Shown piece by piece: positions 26,790 through 34,849 of a DNA stretch of 64,000 nucleotides (position 1 is the first letter of the stretch; each line of letters begins with the position of its first letter). This DNA is from an uncultured Blautia sp. Lineage in GTDB: Bacteria > Bacillota > Clostridia > Lachnospirales > Lachnospiraceae. Where the stretch lies: assembly GCA_934426285.1 (NCBI GenBank), contig CAKRYE010000001.1, forward strand, positions 11,727 to 75,726. The letters run 5' to 3'. The notes below the pieces were generated by a model, which saw only the letters and a list, made by a program, of their open reading frames with translations, was not told where the DNA came from and did not search any database. The position numbers were made by a program, and so were the translations under genes.

Positions 26790-26818
26790 ATTATACACGA
26801 TTTAAAGTGATAAAGCAA
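26790..26818 (-). promoter_or_regulatory. promoter of aroE
   Basis: On the minus strand TTGCTT (26818-26813), 17 bp, TATAAT (26795-26790). It lies between the rhamnose mutarotase gene and aroE, so aroE has its own start site. Confidence 0.8.
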
Positions 26819-26836
26819 GTCTGTGAGAACAAACTA

Positions 26837-27484
26837 TTAATTGTGCCATGCCAGCCTTCTGCTTGCAGGATGGCATTCTCCTGTCATCCAGTCTACATCA
26901 TTGGTGATCCAGTCCATGATCCCCAGCTGTCTGGTTTCCCAGGCTACGGTTGCCTCATGCTCCTCCGGTGTCTCATCTCTCTCCATAGTCGTGTCAATTT
27001 CGTCATATCCAAAGATATATCCACCTGCGCTCCAGATACTGAAATTGCTGTCCGGGCCCGGATCCACAGTATCCCCTCTCTGTGCGATCAGTCCGTCATG
27101 TCTCGCCTTATACTCTTCCTCGCAGCCATCCTTCAGCTTTGTCATAAACATCCTGTGGCGGATCAGCTCCTTATTTTCCCTGACAACTCCAAAGTTGTGA
27201 TACATCAGACGCATATCCTCTCCCGGAGTAGAAATCCACTGAAAAGTATCCTGGATTTCTCCTGTCAGTCTGTCCCTCACTGACTTCTCCTCTGCATTGA
27301 GCACAGCACCATCTGCTTTCTCATAGTATCCAAAGATCAGCTGTTCTACATTCCAGATACTGAAATTTTTAATCTGGTTTCTGTCCAGAAAACCGGTAAG
27401 CTCCGGCCAGATTTCCCCCAGCTTCCGGCGATATGTATTCATCTGACCATCCTTCACTTTCATAGCAAACCCATGTCTTTCCAT
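26837..27484 (-). CDS. protein with two tandem L-rhamnose mutarotase domains
   Basis: The 215-residue protein contains two RhaM-like units of the dimeric alpha-beta barrel type. The first (about 1-105) starts RHGFAMKVKDG and has NFSIWNVEQLIFGYYE; the second (about 109-215) starts RHRMFMTKLKDG and has NFSIWSAGGYIFGYDE. RhaM interconverts alpha and beta L-rhamnose and is normally a ~104-residue homodimer, so this gene encodes a fused dimer. The start follows AGGAGG by nine bases. No rhamnose catabolic genes are adjacent, so the sugar handled is uncertain. Confidence 0.82.
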   Translation of the reverse strand: MERHGFAMKVKDGQMNTYRRKLGEIWPELTGFLDRNQIKNFSIWNVEQLIFGYYEKADGAVLNAEEKSVRDRLTGEIQDTFQWISTPGEDMRLMYHNFGVVRENKELIRHRMFMTKLKDGCEEEYKARHDGLIAQRGDTVDPGPDSNFSIWSAGGYIFGYDEIDTTMERDETPEEHEATVAWETRQLGIMDWITNDVDWMTGECHPASRRLAWHN

Positions 27485-27512
27485 AATATAAAACCTCCTA
27501 AAAAATAGCCAA

Positions 27513-27562
27513 AATAATACTGCAGCCACAGGTACCGATTACCTTCAGACTACAGTATTATT
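27513..27562 (-). promoter_or_regulatory. hairpin in the leader of the rhamnose mutarotase gene
   Basis: AATAATACTG (27513-27522) pairs with CAGTATTATT (27553-27562), and AGGTA/TACCT nest inside at 27530-27544. It lies 29 bp above the start codon. It may be an operator or RNA control element; no known family is recognised. Confidence 0.45.
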
Positions 27563-27660
27563 CTACCACAGATTTACAGATATTCTATCCTTTTTTATTC
27601 TTTTACTCACCGGAGGTCAATGGGATATCTGCCGGTGCAACCTCCCAGTCATTTATTATC

Positions 27661-27689
27661 TTTACATTGATAATTTGATGTGCTAGAAT
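27661..27689 (+). promoter_or_regulatory. promoter of the D-2-hydroxyacid dehydrogenase gene
   Basis: TTTACA (27661-27666), 17 bp, TAGAAT (27684-27689) with an extended TGC. A CACCGG/CCGGTG hairpin at about 27609-27635 lies just upstream. Confidence 0.72.
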
Positions 27690-27727
27690 GCGGTTAAAAA
27701 TCAAAGATCAAAGTGGTGAAAAACAAA

Positions 27728-28702
27728 ATGAAAATGATCGCATATGCTGTTGAACCGGAAGAAATTCCTGTTTTTAAAAAGTATTACCAAAATTATAATA
27801 TAGACCTTAAGCTTCTCAGCGAAAAACCCTCTCTTGAAAATATAGCCCTTGCCAATGGCTATAACTGTATCAATGTTCTTTCAGATACTTATATAACTGA
27901 TGAAATGTGGAACGCTTTTCATGAGTGCGGAGTTCAGATCGCAGTTACAAGATGTATCGGTATGGAACATATGAATAAAGCCTATGCCGAAAGGCTGGGA
28001 ATAAAAGTTTTTAATATCAGTTATTCCCCGGCAAGTGTGGCAGATTATGCCATAATGATGATGCTTATGCTTCTGAGAAATATAAAACCCATTATGCAAA
28101 GATATCTTGGGCAGGATTATACTATGTCACACTTCCGAGGCCGCGAGCTTCCTAATATGACGGTAGGTATCATCGGAGCCGGCAATATCGGACAGACTGT
28201 TATAAAACACCTGTCAGGATTTGGCTGCAGAATTTTATATTGGAACCGGCATCCAAAAAAAGAGCTTGAGAAATTTGCTCAATACTGTGACCTGCCTTCA
28301 CTTCTTGCTCAAAGTGATATTATATCTCTTCATATTGCATCAAATGCTGAAACTTATCATTTCATGGACTCTGCCAAAATCAATTCCATGAAGAAAGGAT
28401 CACTTTTAATAAACACAGCCCGGGGTCCCATCGTTGACTCAACAGCGCTTATTCAGGCACTTGAAAGCAATCATATTGCCGGTGCAGGTCTTGATGTAAT
28501 TGATGGAGACCGGAATATCTATTACAGGGATCACAAAAATCAGATGGTTATACATCACGAAATGGCCATCCTAAATTCTATGCCTAATGTACTTATGCTG
28601 CCTCATGCCGCATATTTTACAGATCAGGCACTTGAAGATATGGTACACAATTCCCTGATCGTAACAAGCCAGTGTTTTAAAGCTATGAAAGAGCAGCCAT
28701 AG
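27728..28702 (+). CDS. D-2-hydroxyacid dehydrogenase (D-lactate dehydrogenase/VanH-like)
   Basis: About 324 residues. NAD-binding GIIGAGNIGQTVI lies near 150, the catalytic Arg in NTARGPIVD, and the catalytic His in LPHAAYFT. The segment DGDRNIYYRDHKNQMVIHHEM closely follows the D-lactate dehydrogenase/VanH subfamily; the usual acidic Glu of that loop appears as Asp. It would reduce pyruvate (or another 2-oxoacid) to the D-hydroxyacid, mainly as a fermentation step. No van ligase genes are present. The start is chosen at the first ATG; GTG at 27713 is in frame. Confidence 0.85.
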   Translation: MKMIAYAVEPEEIPVFKKYYQNYNIDLKLLSEKPSLENIALANGYNCINVLSDTYITDEMWNAFHECGVQIAVTRCIGMEHMNKAYAERLGIKVFNISYSPASVADYAIMMMLMLLRNIKPIMQRYLGQDYTMSHFRGRELPNMTVGIIGAGNIGQTVIKHLSGFGCRILYWNRHPKKELEKFAQYCDLPSLLAQSDIISLHIASNAETYHFMDSAKINSMKKGSLLINTARGPIVDSTALIQALESNHIAGAGLDVIDGDRNIYYRDHKNQMVIHHEMAILNSMPNVLMLPHAAYFTDQALEDMVHNSLIVTSQCFKAMKEQP

Positions 28703-28737
28703 ACAACAGCAGCCCGGTTTCCCGGGCTACTGTTGTC
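28702..28737 (+). terminator. terminator of the D-2-hydroxyacid dehydrogenase gene
   Basis: GACAACAGCAGCCCGG and CCGGGCTACTGTTGTC form a strong 16-bp stem with a 4-nt loop, starting at the stop codon. A T run follows a few bases later. It also faces the end of the ABC permease gene. Confidence 0.85.
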
Positions 28738-28748
28738 TCATGTCTTTT

Positions 28749-29570
28749 TTATTCTTTCACTGCACCGGAGGTCATTCCTCCCACAATATATTTCTGACCG
28801 ATCATATACACAAGGATAACCGGAATACAGGTCAATACAATATCTGCAAAAATATAATTCCAGTAATTGGTGTTCTTTCCGAAAAACTGATATACAGCCA
28901 TTGTCATCGGAAACAGTTTACTCTTACTTGACAGGTATAACGGTGTGAGGAAATCGCTCCAAACAGTCATAAACTGCAGGATAAAGCAGGTAACCATCGT
29001 TGGCTTCAGAAGCGGTACGATAATTTTGAAGAACAGACTGACAGGACCTGCCCCATCGATCACCGCAGCTTCGTCCAGCTCCACAGGTATGGAGACTACG
29101 AAATTTCGTATGGTAAACACGCAGAAAGGAATCATGGCACTGGTGAACACCAGAATAATACCCATTCTTGAATCATTCAGATGAGCCGTACTCAATACTC
29201 TCACCAGAGTTACATAGTTCACCGGGAAAAACAGGCCGCACAGAACAAAGTAATACAAAAATACATTCAGTTTTGTCCTGTTCCTGCACATAACAAAGGC
29301 TGCCATAGCACAAAGTACCACTCCTGCCAGAGTTGCAACACCAGCATAGAGAAGGCTGTTCACAAAGCCCTGGATCAGGTTTCCTTTTTCAATAACCTCT
29401 GCATAATTGCTAAATACCCATTCCTTAGGAAAAGACAGGCTCATTCTTGCTGCCTCAGCCTTTGTTTTAAAGGAATTCACCAAAACCATATAAAAGGGCA
29501 GCACAACTGTGAGGCAAAGCAAAATACAAGCCAGATGTTTCAGAAATGTCTGTGTTCTTTTCTTTGTCAT
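28749..29570 (-). CDS. sugar ABC transporter permease, MalG type
   Basis: The 273-residue protein has six predicted helices and the cytoplasmic EAA loop ELDEAAVIDGAGPVSLFFKIIVPLLKPT that couples to the ATPase, ending in the characteristic GGMTSGAVKE. It forms the channel together with the MalF-type protein whose gene overlaps its start by 4 bp. No ATPase gene is in the cluster; a shared MsmX-type ATPase encoded elsewhere is usual for such Firmicute importers. Confidence 0.92.
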   Translation of the reverse strand: MTKKRTQTFLKHLACILLCLTVVLPFYMVLVNSFKTKAEAARMSLSFPKEWVFSNYAEVIEKGNLIQGFVNSLLYAGVATLAGVVLCAMAAFVMCRNRTKLNVFLYYFVLCGLFFPVNYVTLVRVLSTAHLNDSRMGIILVFTSAMIPFCVFTIRNFVVSIPVELDEAAVIDGAGPVSLFFKIIVPLLKPTMVTCFILQFMTVWSDFLTPLYLSSKSKLFPMTMAVYQFFGKNTNYWNYIFADIVLTCIPVILVYMIGQKYIVGGMTSGAVKE

Positions 29571-30448
29571 TGCTGCACCTCCTGTTTCCCAAGAAATTTA
29601 ACGATCAGCACACCTGCAACTGCAGTGATCAGCAGCAGGATAGAGTTTAATGCCGTGGACATTCCATACTGTCCTTTGGAATAAAGCTGGAATGCATAGG
29701 TTGTCATAACCTCAGTGGCATGTCCGGGGCCACCATTGGTCAGAACATAAATAATATCAAATACTTTCAATCCATAAGTAATACCAAATACCAGATTGAT
29801 CATAATAGAACCTGTAAGCATTGGCAGTGTCACATACCGAAGTCTCTGCCAGAAACTTGCACCGTCAATCTGCGCTGCCTCATAATAGGACTTTGGAATT
29901 GTATTCAGTCCTGCCAGGAAAATTGTCATAACATAGCCAATACCTCTCCAGGCATCCACACCGATCACCGATTTCCATACCACATTCAGATCAGACAGCC
30001 ATTTCTGTTTAAAAAATCCCAGATGCAAGGTCTCAAGAATCGCATTTAACAGACCGTTATTGTAATTCAGGATTGATTTAAAAATCAGTCCGATGATCAC
30101 AAACGGCAGAATAGATGGCAGATACATTAATGTTCTGTACAGACCTTTCCCCCGAAGCCCTTCCTGAAGCATGATCGCAATCAGAAGTGCAGGGATCAGC
30201 TTTACAATATTAGATGCTACGGTAAACATCAGCGTATGTCCAATACCGTCCATATAATTTTTATCTGAAGTAAAAATTTCAATATAATTCTGCAGCCCCA
30301 CAAAATGAGTTCCGTTCAGAACGCTCCTTGAATTCCAGTCTGTAAAGGAATAGGCCACACCCATAAAGCTTGGCAGAAGGAAAAAGATAATATACAAAGC
30401 CAGCGGCAGAATCAGAAACCACTGTGGATAAATCTTCTTTTTATTCAT
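29567..30448 (-). CDS. sugar ABC transporter permease, MalF type
   Basis: The 293-residue membrane protein has six helices and the EAA loop SYYEAAQIDGASFWQRLRYVTLPML near 190-215. It pairs with the MalG-type permease downstream (4-bp overlap) and receives sugar from the binding protein encoded 132 bp upstream. The sugar is not known; the adjacent GH31 enzyme suggests an alpha-linked gluco- or xylo-oligosaccharide. Confidence 0.92.
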   Translation of the reverse strand: MNKKKIYPQWFLILPLALYIIFFLLPSFMGVAYSFTDWNSRSVLNGTHFVGLQNYIEIFTSDKNYMDGIGHTLMFTVASNIVKLIPALLIAIMLQEGLRGKGLYRTLMYLPSILPFVIIGLIFKSILNYNNGLLNAILETLHLGFFKQKWLSDLNVVWKSVIGVDAWRGIGYVMTIFLAGLNTIPKSYYEAAQIDGASFWQRLRYVTLPMLTGSIMINLVFGITYGLKVFDIIYVLTNGGPGHATEVMTTYAFQLYSKGQYGMSTALNSILLLITAVAGVLIVKFLGKQEVQQ

Positions 30449-30580
30449 ATAATCGCGCCTCCCTGTTGTCTTGTCTCACAGTGTTCCGCTACACTGTTTT
30501 TCCATCGGATAAAGATCCGTCCCTCTTTTTTGAAAAAGAAAGCCACCACATGGGATGTGGCAGCTCCTTTTTACTTACAT

Positions 30581-31909
30581 TTATTCCCAGTTTGTATCGC
30601 CTACTGTTTTCGCAGCTTCTGCCCTGTTTGTATCCATATTTTTCAGGACATCATTTGCTTCCATTTCTCCCTGACAGAAGGAAACCATATCCTGTCCGAA
30701 GTTCATCCAGTAATCATTTGTATATTTGGTACCATTCTGAAGTACAGAAACAGTCATCTTATCTTCCGGAATTGTTGCCATAAACTCTTCCTCTTCCGGC
30801 AGCCAGTGCTGCTGTACACCGTCATCATTTACATGAATATTGGTATATGCCGGAGAGTTATCCAGAATTTCCTGTAAGCTTTCTGTCTGAGTTACAAAGT
30901 TAAAGAATTCCTTTACAAGCTCCGGATGTTCACTTCCGTTATAGCCAAACATGGTAGGACCTGCAGGGCTGGTCGGGAACCAGGTATTATCTCCCAGAGG
31001 CTCAAGGAACATTCCAAATTCATCTTCTGTACCTGTATCTTCCTTAATCTGTTTAATATAACTGGAATTTGCCATTGCCATTGCACAGTTTCTGTCGCCA
31101 AACTCATTTGCCATATTTGAACTGTCAGTTCCGATCCAGTCTTCTCCAAAATATCCTGCATCAGATAATTCTTTAAACTGGTTCAATACCTCAAGCATCT
31201 TCTCATTATCAGCAAAAGTAGCCTTATTTGTATTCAGAGCCTCATATAATCCAGGCTGTGCCTCCTCATAGACACCGCCGATCTGGAAAAATGCCAGCTG
31301 ATGCTGCCATCCGTCTGCGCCCGGCATAAACCATGGTGTAATGCCTGTCTCCGCAATCTTTCCACATAAATCTTTCAGCTCATCATATGTTGTCGGAACT
31401 TCCCAGCCGTTCTCTTCAAACAAAGTCTTGTTATAAACCATTACATATTCCGGAGAGTTATTCCACAACTGAAGGCCGTATAATTTATCGTTATATTTAC
31501 AAGATGCACGTCTTGCCTCCGGAATCTTTTCTTCCCACTCAGCACCTGTAAAATCAATACAATATTTCTCAGGATCTACGATCACGGATTCAATAGCAAA
31601 CGGATTGGACTGAATCCAGAAAACATCTGTACAGGAATCTGTTGCCAGCTTGGACTGAAGCAGGTCAGAATACTGGTCAGCCGGTATTGTCTGCAGATCA
31701 ACCGTTACATCATAGGTCTCCTCAAAACGTTTGATCGTCTCATCATAACGGTTGTCCATCCATCCTGTAGAAACAAGAATACTTAACTCTTCTCCCGCAA
31801 ATTCTGTATTCTTGTCATCTGCCGCTGATACGTTCACCGCCATTCCCGTTGTCATAGATGCGATCATTGCTGTTGCACAGGCCAGTGCCAAAACGCTTTT
31901 TTTCTTCAT
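30581..31909 (-). CDS. sugar ABC transporter substrate-binding protein
   Basis: The 442-residue protein is an extracellular solute-binding protein of family 1, with a Sec signal peptide (residues 1-29, cleavage near NVSA-ADD). The only early Cys (Cys11) sits inside the hydrophobic core and does not fit a lipobox, so unlike most Gram-positive binding proteins it may not be lipid-anchored. First gene of the importer operon; the ribosome site is AAGGAGG. The start faces the sensor kinase gene across a 300-bp control region. Confidence 0.9.
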   Translation of the reverse strand: MKKKSVLALACATAMIASMTTGMAVNVSAADDKNTEFAGEELSILVSTGWMDNRYDETIKRFEETYDVTVDLQTIPADQYSDLLQSKLATDSCTDVFWIQSNPFAIESVIVDPEKYCIDFTGAEWEEKIPEARRASCKYNDKLYGLQLWNNSPEYVMVYNKTLFEENGWEVPTTYDELKDLCGKIAETGITPWFMPGADGWQHQLAFFQIGGVYEEAQPGLYEALNTNKATFADNEKMLEVLNQFKELSDAGYFGEDWIGTDSSNMANEFGDRNCAMAMANSSYIKQIKEDTGTEDEFGMFLEPLGDNTWFPTSPAGPTMFGYNGSEHPELVKEFFNFVTQTESLQEILDNSPAYTNIHVNDDGVQQHWLPEEEEFMATIPEDKMTVSVLQNGTKYTNDYWMNFGQDMVSFCQGEMEANDVLKNMDTNRAEAAKTVGDTNWE

Positions 31910-32147
31910 ATAAATTTTCCTCCTTACAAAAATAATTTTGCTGCACTCTCTTGTTACTATAAACCGTAACGTTTTCGTTTTTGATAAGATTAGTTTATCA
32001 GCAATACAATTTTTAATCCATGGACATTTTCACTTTGAATTTGTATTTTTTTCACATTAATCTGTACTTTTTTCACATTTTTTCTGTTGATATATATTTT
32101 CTTTCTATATATTATCGCTTTGTTTTTTCGCAGTTTTCTTTTTTTGT
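31910..32147. promoter_or_regulatory. divergent control region between importer and sensor kinase genes
   Basis: No gene. A TGATAA-N7-TTATCA inverted repeat (31982-32000) and a CGTAACGTTTTCG stretch near 31965-31978, which weakly resembles a catabolite (cre) site, lie close to the importer start. Runs of T dominate 32000-32160. A possible promoter TTGATA-17 bp-TATTAT is visible near 32085-32113 on the plus strand. Confidence 0.45.
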
Positions 32148-32176
32148 TTGTGATTTTTGCACTAACGTGATATACT
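32148..32176 (+). promoter_or_regulatory. promoter of the sensor kinase-regulator pair
   Basis: TTGTGA (32148-32153), 17 bp, TATACT (32171-32176) with an extended TGA, 34 bp above the start codon. Confidence 0.65.
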
Positions 32177-32210
32177 CTTTTATATTCTCATAGATACAGG
32201 AGGTATGAAC

Positions 32211-34001
32211 ATGAAACCCCGTAGTCTGCAATCCAAGCTGTTTCTTGCATACCTTGGCATGGCAATCCTGATTCTTTTTTCTTTCGCCATTTTTTTCTAT
32301 GTGTTTGTATCAAATCAGCTAAAGGACAGTCAGATCCGGGCTATGAATACACTGAATTCCAGCTTTCAGGCACAGGTTGACGGAGCCATCCGCAATCTGG
32401 ATACAGTATCTGTAAACATCAACTACAGCAATAAGTCCAAATCTATCCTTGATCAATCTTTTGATCTGAATATTTCCAATGATATGTTATCCGAAATGTC
32501 AGACCTGTTCCTTTCTCTCAGTGGAACAGAGCTAAAGGCAGATCAGGTAAACCTCTATGATTTTTCAGGATATGTACTTCAATCCGGACTGACCACCAAT
32601 GTGACCAAAACAGACATCACACAAAATGAATGGATCACCAGAGCCAGAGAACTGGAGGGTAAAAAAGTAATCACACAACCCTACTGTACCAATATTTATT
32701 CCAAAAGTGCTAAATACGACCAATGGTTTATTTCCCTGTACAGAGCCTTTACCAACCAGTACCGCCGGGGTGTGGGTGTAATAGAAACAGCCAAGCAGTG
32801 TAAATCTGTTTTTAAAAGTATCATCTCCTACGAAAAGAAAAACCACGATGCAGCTGCAAAGGTGTACGTTTTCGACAACAATGGAAATCTGATCTATCCT
32901 TATGAGATATCTGAAAAAGATGCCCGGCATATCCTGCCCTATTACACGCTTACAGATCAGGAAGATACGGATATGACCCTTACCAGTCCTCTGACCGGCA
33001 AAAAAGAATATGCCACACGTGCAGATTCCAGATATACCGGCTACACTTATCTTACTGTGCAGGAGGAGGATATCATCCTGGCACCGGTAGATAATCTGCT
33101 GCAGATTCTGATCTGTGTAGTAGCTGTCTTTCTGGCAGTAGCCATCATTTTGTCCTACCGGATCTCCAGATCTGTGGTAAAACCTGTAAAGCACTTAAAG
33201 CACATTATCCAGCGAGTAGAGCTGAACACTCTGGGAGAGGAAACGGTTACCTCCTATCCTGTAACAGTCAATGAACTGGATGAACTTTATCAGGCCTTCC
33301 AGATCATGAATGACAAGCTGAAAAGCTCCATGGACCAGCTTACTCAGGCCAAGGAGCAGGAGGTCAAAGCCCGGAATATGGCACTGCAGACACAGATTAA
33401 TCCACATTTTTATTACAATACCCTGTCCAGTATCATGGTTCTTGCGGAAAACGGTGATTCGGACACTGTTGCAAAAATGTGCAGAAATCTGTCAAATATC
33501 ATGCGCTATATTACCAATACAGGCATCACTACAGTCACATTAAAAGAAGAACTGGATTATGTACAAAAATATCTGTACTGTATGAAGGTTCGATATCAGT
33601 CAAGCCTGAACTATTCCGTTCAGGTAGATGACAATCTGATGGCAGAACAGATTCCAAAGCTGATCATACAGCCCCTGGTGGAAAATGCCATCAAATACGG
33701 CACCAACTGTGCACCGCCCTGGTCCATTGCAGTCACCAGTACAGTCACAGATAACAGCTGGCAGATCAACATCACAGACACTGGTCCCGGTTTCACCGGG
33801 GAAGCTCTGGAAAAAATTTCTTCCAATCTGCAAAAGGCAGACCAGAATCCAGGTCTCCCTGAACTAAAGATTAACGGACTTGGAACTGTCAATGTCTATC
33901 TCAGATGGAAAATTTTCTGCCATAACGATATCATTTTTACATACGGAAATACTGCAGACGGTCACGGAATTGTCTCCATTGGCCGGTATTTCCCCAAATA
34001 A
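32211..34001 (+). CDS. YesM-type sensor histidine kinase
   Basis: The 596-residue protein has a membrane helix (about 10-33), an extracellular sensor (about 40-280), a second helix (about 290-312), a HAMP linker and the His_kinase/HATPase pair. The phospho-accepting His is in QINPHFYYNTL (about 400) and the ATP-binding Asn in QPLVENAIKYG. This class senses extracellular carbohydrate and phosphorylates an AraC-type regulator. The start at 32211 gives a 6-bp spacing from AGGAGGT; the ATG at 32205 touches the ribosome site. It likely controls the divergent importer operon. Confidence 0.92.
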   Translation: MKPRSLQSKLFLAYLGMAILILFSFAIFFYVFVSNQLKDSQIRAMNTLNSSFQAQVDGAIRNLDTVSVNINYSNKSKSILDQSFDLNISNDMLSEMSDLFLSLSGTELKADQVNLYDFSGYVLQSGLTTNVTKTDITQNEWITRARELEGKKVITQPYCTNIYSKSAKYDQWFISLYRAFTNQYRRGVGVIETAKQCKSVFKSIISYEKKNHDAAAKVYVFDNNGNLIYPYEISEKDARHILPYYTLTDQEDTDMTLTSPLTGKKEYATRADSRYTGYTYLTVQEEDIILAPVDNLLQILICVVAVFLAVAIILSYRISRSVVKPVKHLKHIIQRVELNTLGEETVTSYPVTVNELDELYQAFQIMNDKLKSSMDQLTQAKEQEVKARNMALQTQINPHFYYNTLSSIMVLAENGDSDTVAKMCRNLSNIMRYITNTGITTVTLKEELDYVQKYLYCMKVRYQSSLNYSVQVDDNLMAEQIPKLIIQPLVENAIKYGTNCAPPWSIAVTSTVTDNSWQINITDTGPGFTGEALEKISSNLQKADQNPGLPELKINGLGTVNVYLRWKIFCHNDIIFTYGNTADGHGIVSIGRYFPK

Positions 34002-34022
34002 TGCGGAGGGAAAATTTAATAT

Positions 34023-34784
34023 ATGAGCTATTCAGTAATTGTTGCGGAGGATGAAGAGCTCCTTCTTAATAATCTGGTACAAAAAATCCGGAAAGCGGAC
34101 CCGGATTTCCAGGTTGTGGGAACTGCCCAGACCGGCGACCAGGCCTTTGCCCTGGCAGAGAAATTAAGCCCGGATCTGGTGATCACGGATATCCGGATGC
34201 CGGTAATGGATGGGATTACTCTCTTAACCAAAATCCGAGAACAGTTTCCTTTCACCCGATTTATCATTACCAGCGGTTTTTCTGATTTTGAATATACCAG
34301 AAAAGCTATTACACTCAAGGTTTCAGATTATCTGCTCAAGCCCGTGGACCCAGATGAGCTCCGGGATGTGCTGCTAAAAATCAAGCAGGAATTTCAGATC
34401 GCCAGAAATGATTATGAGAAAATATTCAATGCCGGTACTTCCTCTATGACTCCCGGCCAGATTGCTTCTCTTTTAAAAGATTTTATGGTAAATAATTATG
34501 GCGAAGACATTAATCTGAACCTGATCGCAGATAATATGAATTACAGTCCCAGCTATCTGACCAAAATCTTCTGTCAGGTCTACGGCTGTACCCCGACCAA
34601 ATATCTGATCAGTCTGAGAATGAACAAAGCTCAATGGTTTCTGATCCATGAACCATCCTGTTCTGTACGGCAGATCGGAGAAATATGCGGCTATCATGAC
34701 CAGTGTTATTTCAGCCGGATCTTCAAGAAATACACTGGAAAAAGTCCTCTTGAATTCAGAGAGGAAAATAATATTCCCGTATAA
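34023..34784 (+). CDS. AraC-family response regulator
   Basis: The 253-residue protein has a receiver domain (1-120; acidic pocket EDEE at 9-12, phosphorylated Asp56 in VITDIRMPVMDG, Lys in YLLKPVD) and a C-terminal AraC double helix-turn-helix (about 150-250). It is the partner of the sensor kinase 21 bp upstream. The expected targets are the importer promoter and perhaps the GH31 gene. Confidence 0.93.
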   Translation: MSYSVIVAEDEELLLNNLVQKIRKADPDFQVVGTAQTGDQAFALAEKLSPDLVITDIRMPVMDGITLLTKIREQFPFTRFIITSGFSDFEYTRKAITLKVSDYLLKPVDPDELRDVLLKIKQEFQIARNDYEKIFNAGTSSMTPGQIASLLKDFMVNNYGEDINLNLIADNMNYSPSYLTKIFCQVYGCTPTKYLISLRMNKAQWFLIHEPSCSVRQIGEICGYHDQCYFSRIFKKYTGKSPLEFREENNIPV

Positions 34785-34800
34785 ATTTTCATATCCGGGC

Positions 34801-34836
34801 AGCAAAAAAGAGGGATTCGCGTCCCTCCTTTTTGCT
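34801..34836. terminator. bidirectional terminator between regulator and GH31 genes
   Basis: AGCAAAAAAGAGGGA and TCCCTCCTTTTTGCT form the stem, with T runs on either strand; the genes on both sides converge on it. Confidence 0.88.
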
Positions 34837-34849
34837 ATTCTAATATCTT

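Noticed and set aside
27728-28702. Vancomycin-resistance vanH
   Set aside because: No van ligase, VanX or VanRS genes nearby; D-lactate dehydrogenase is the simpler reading.
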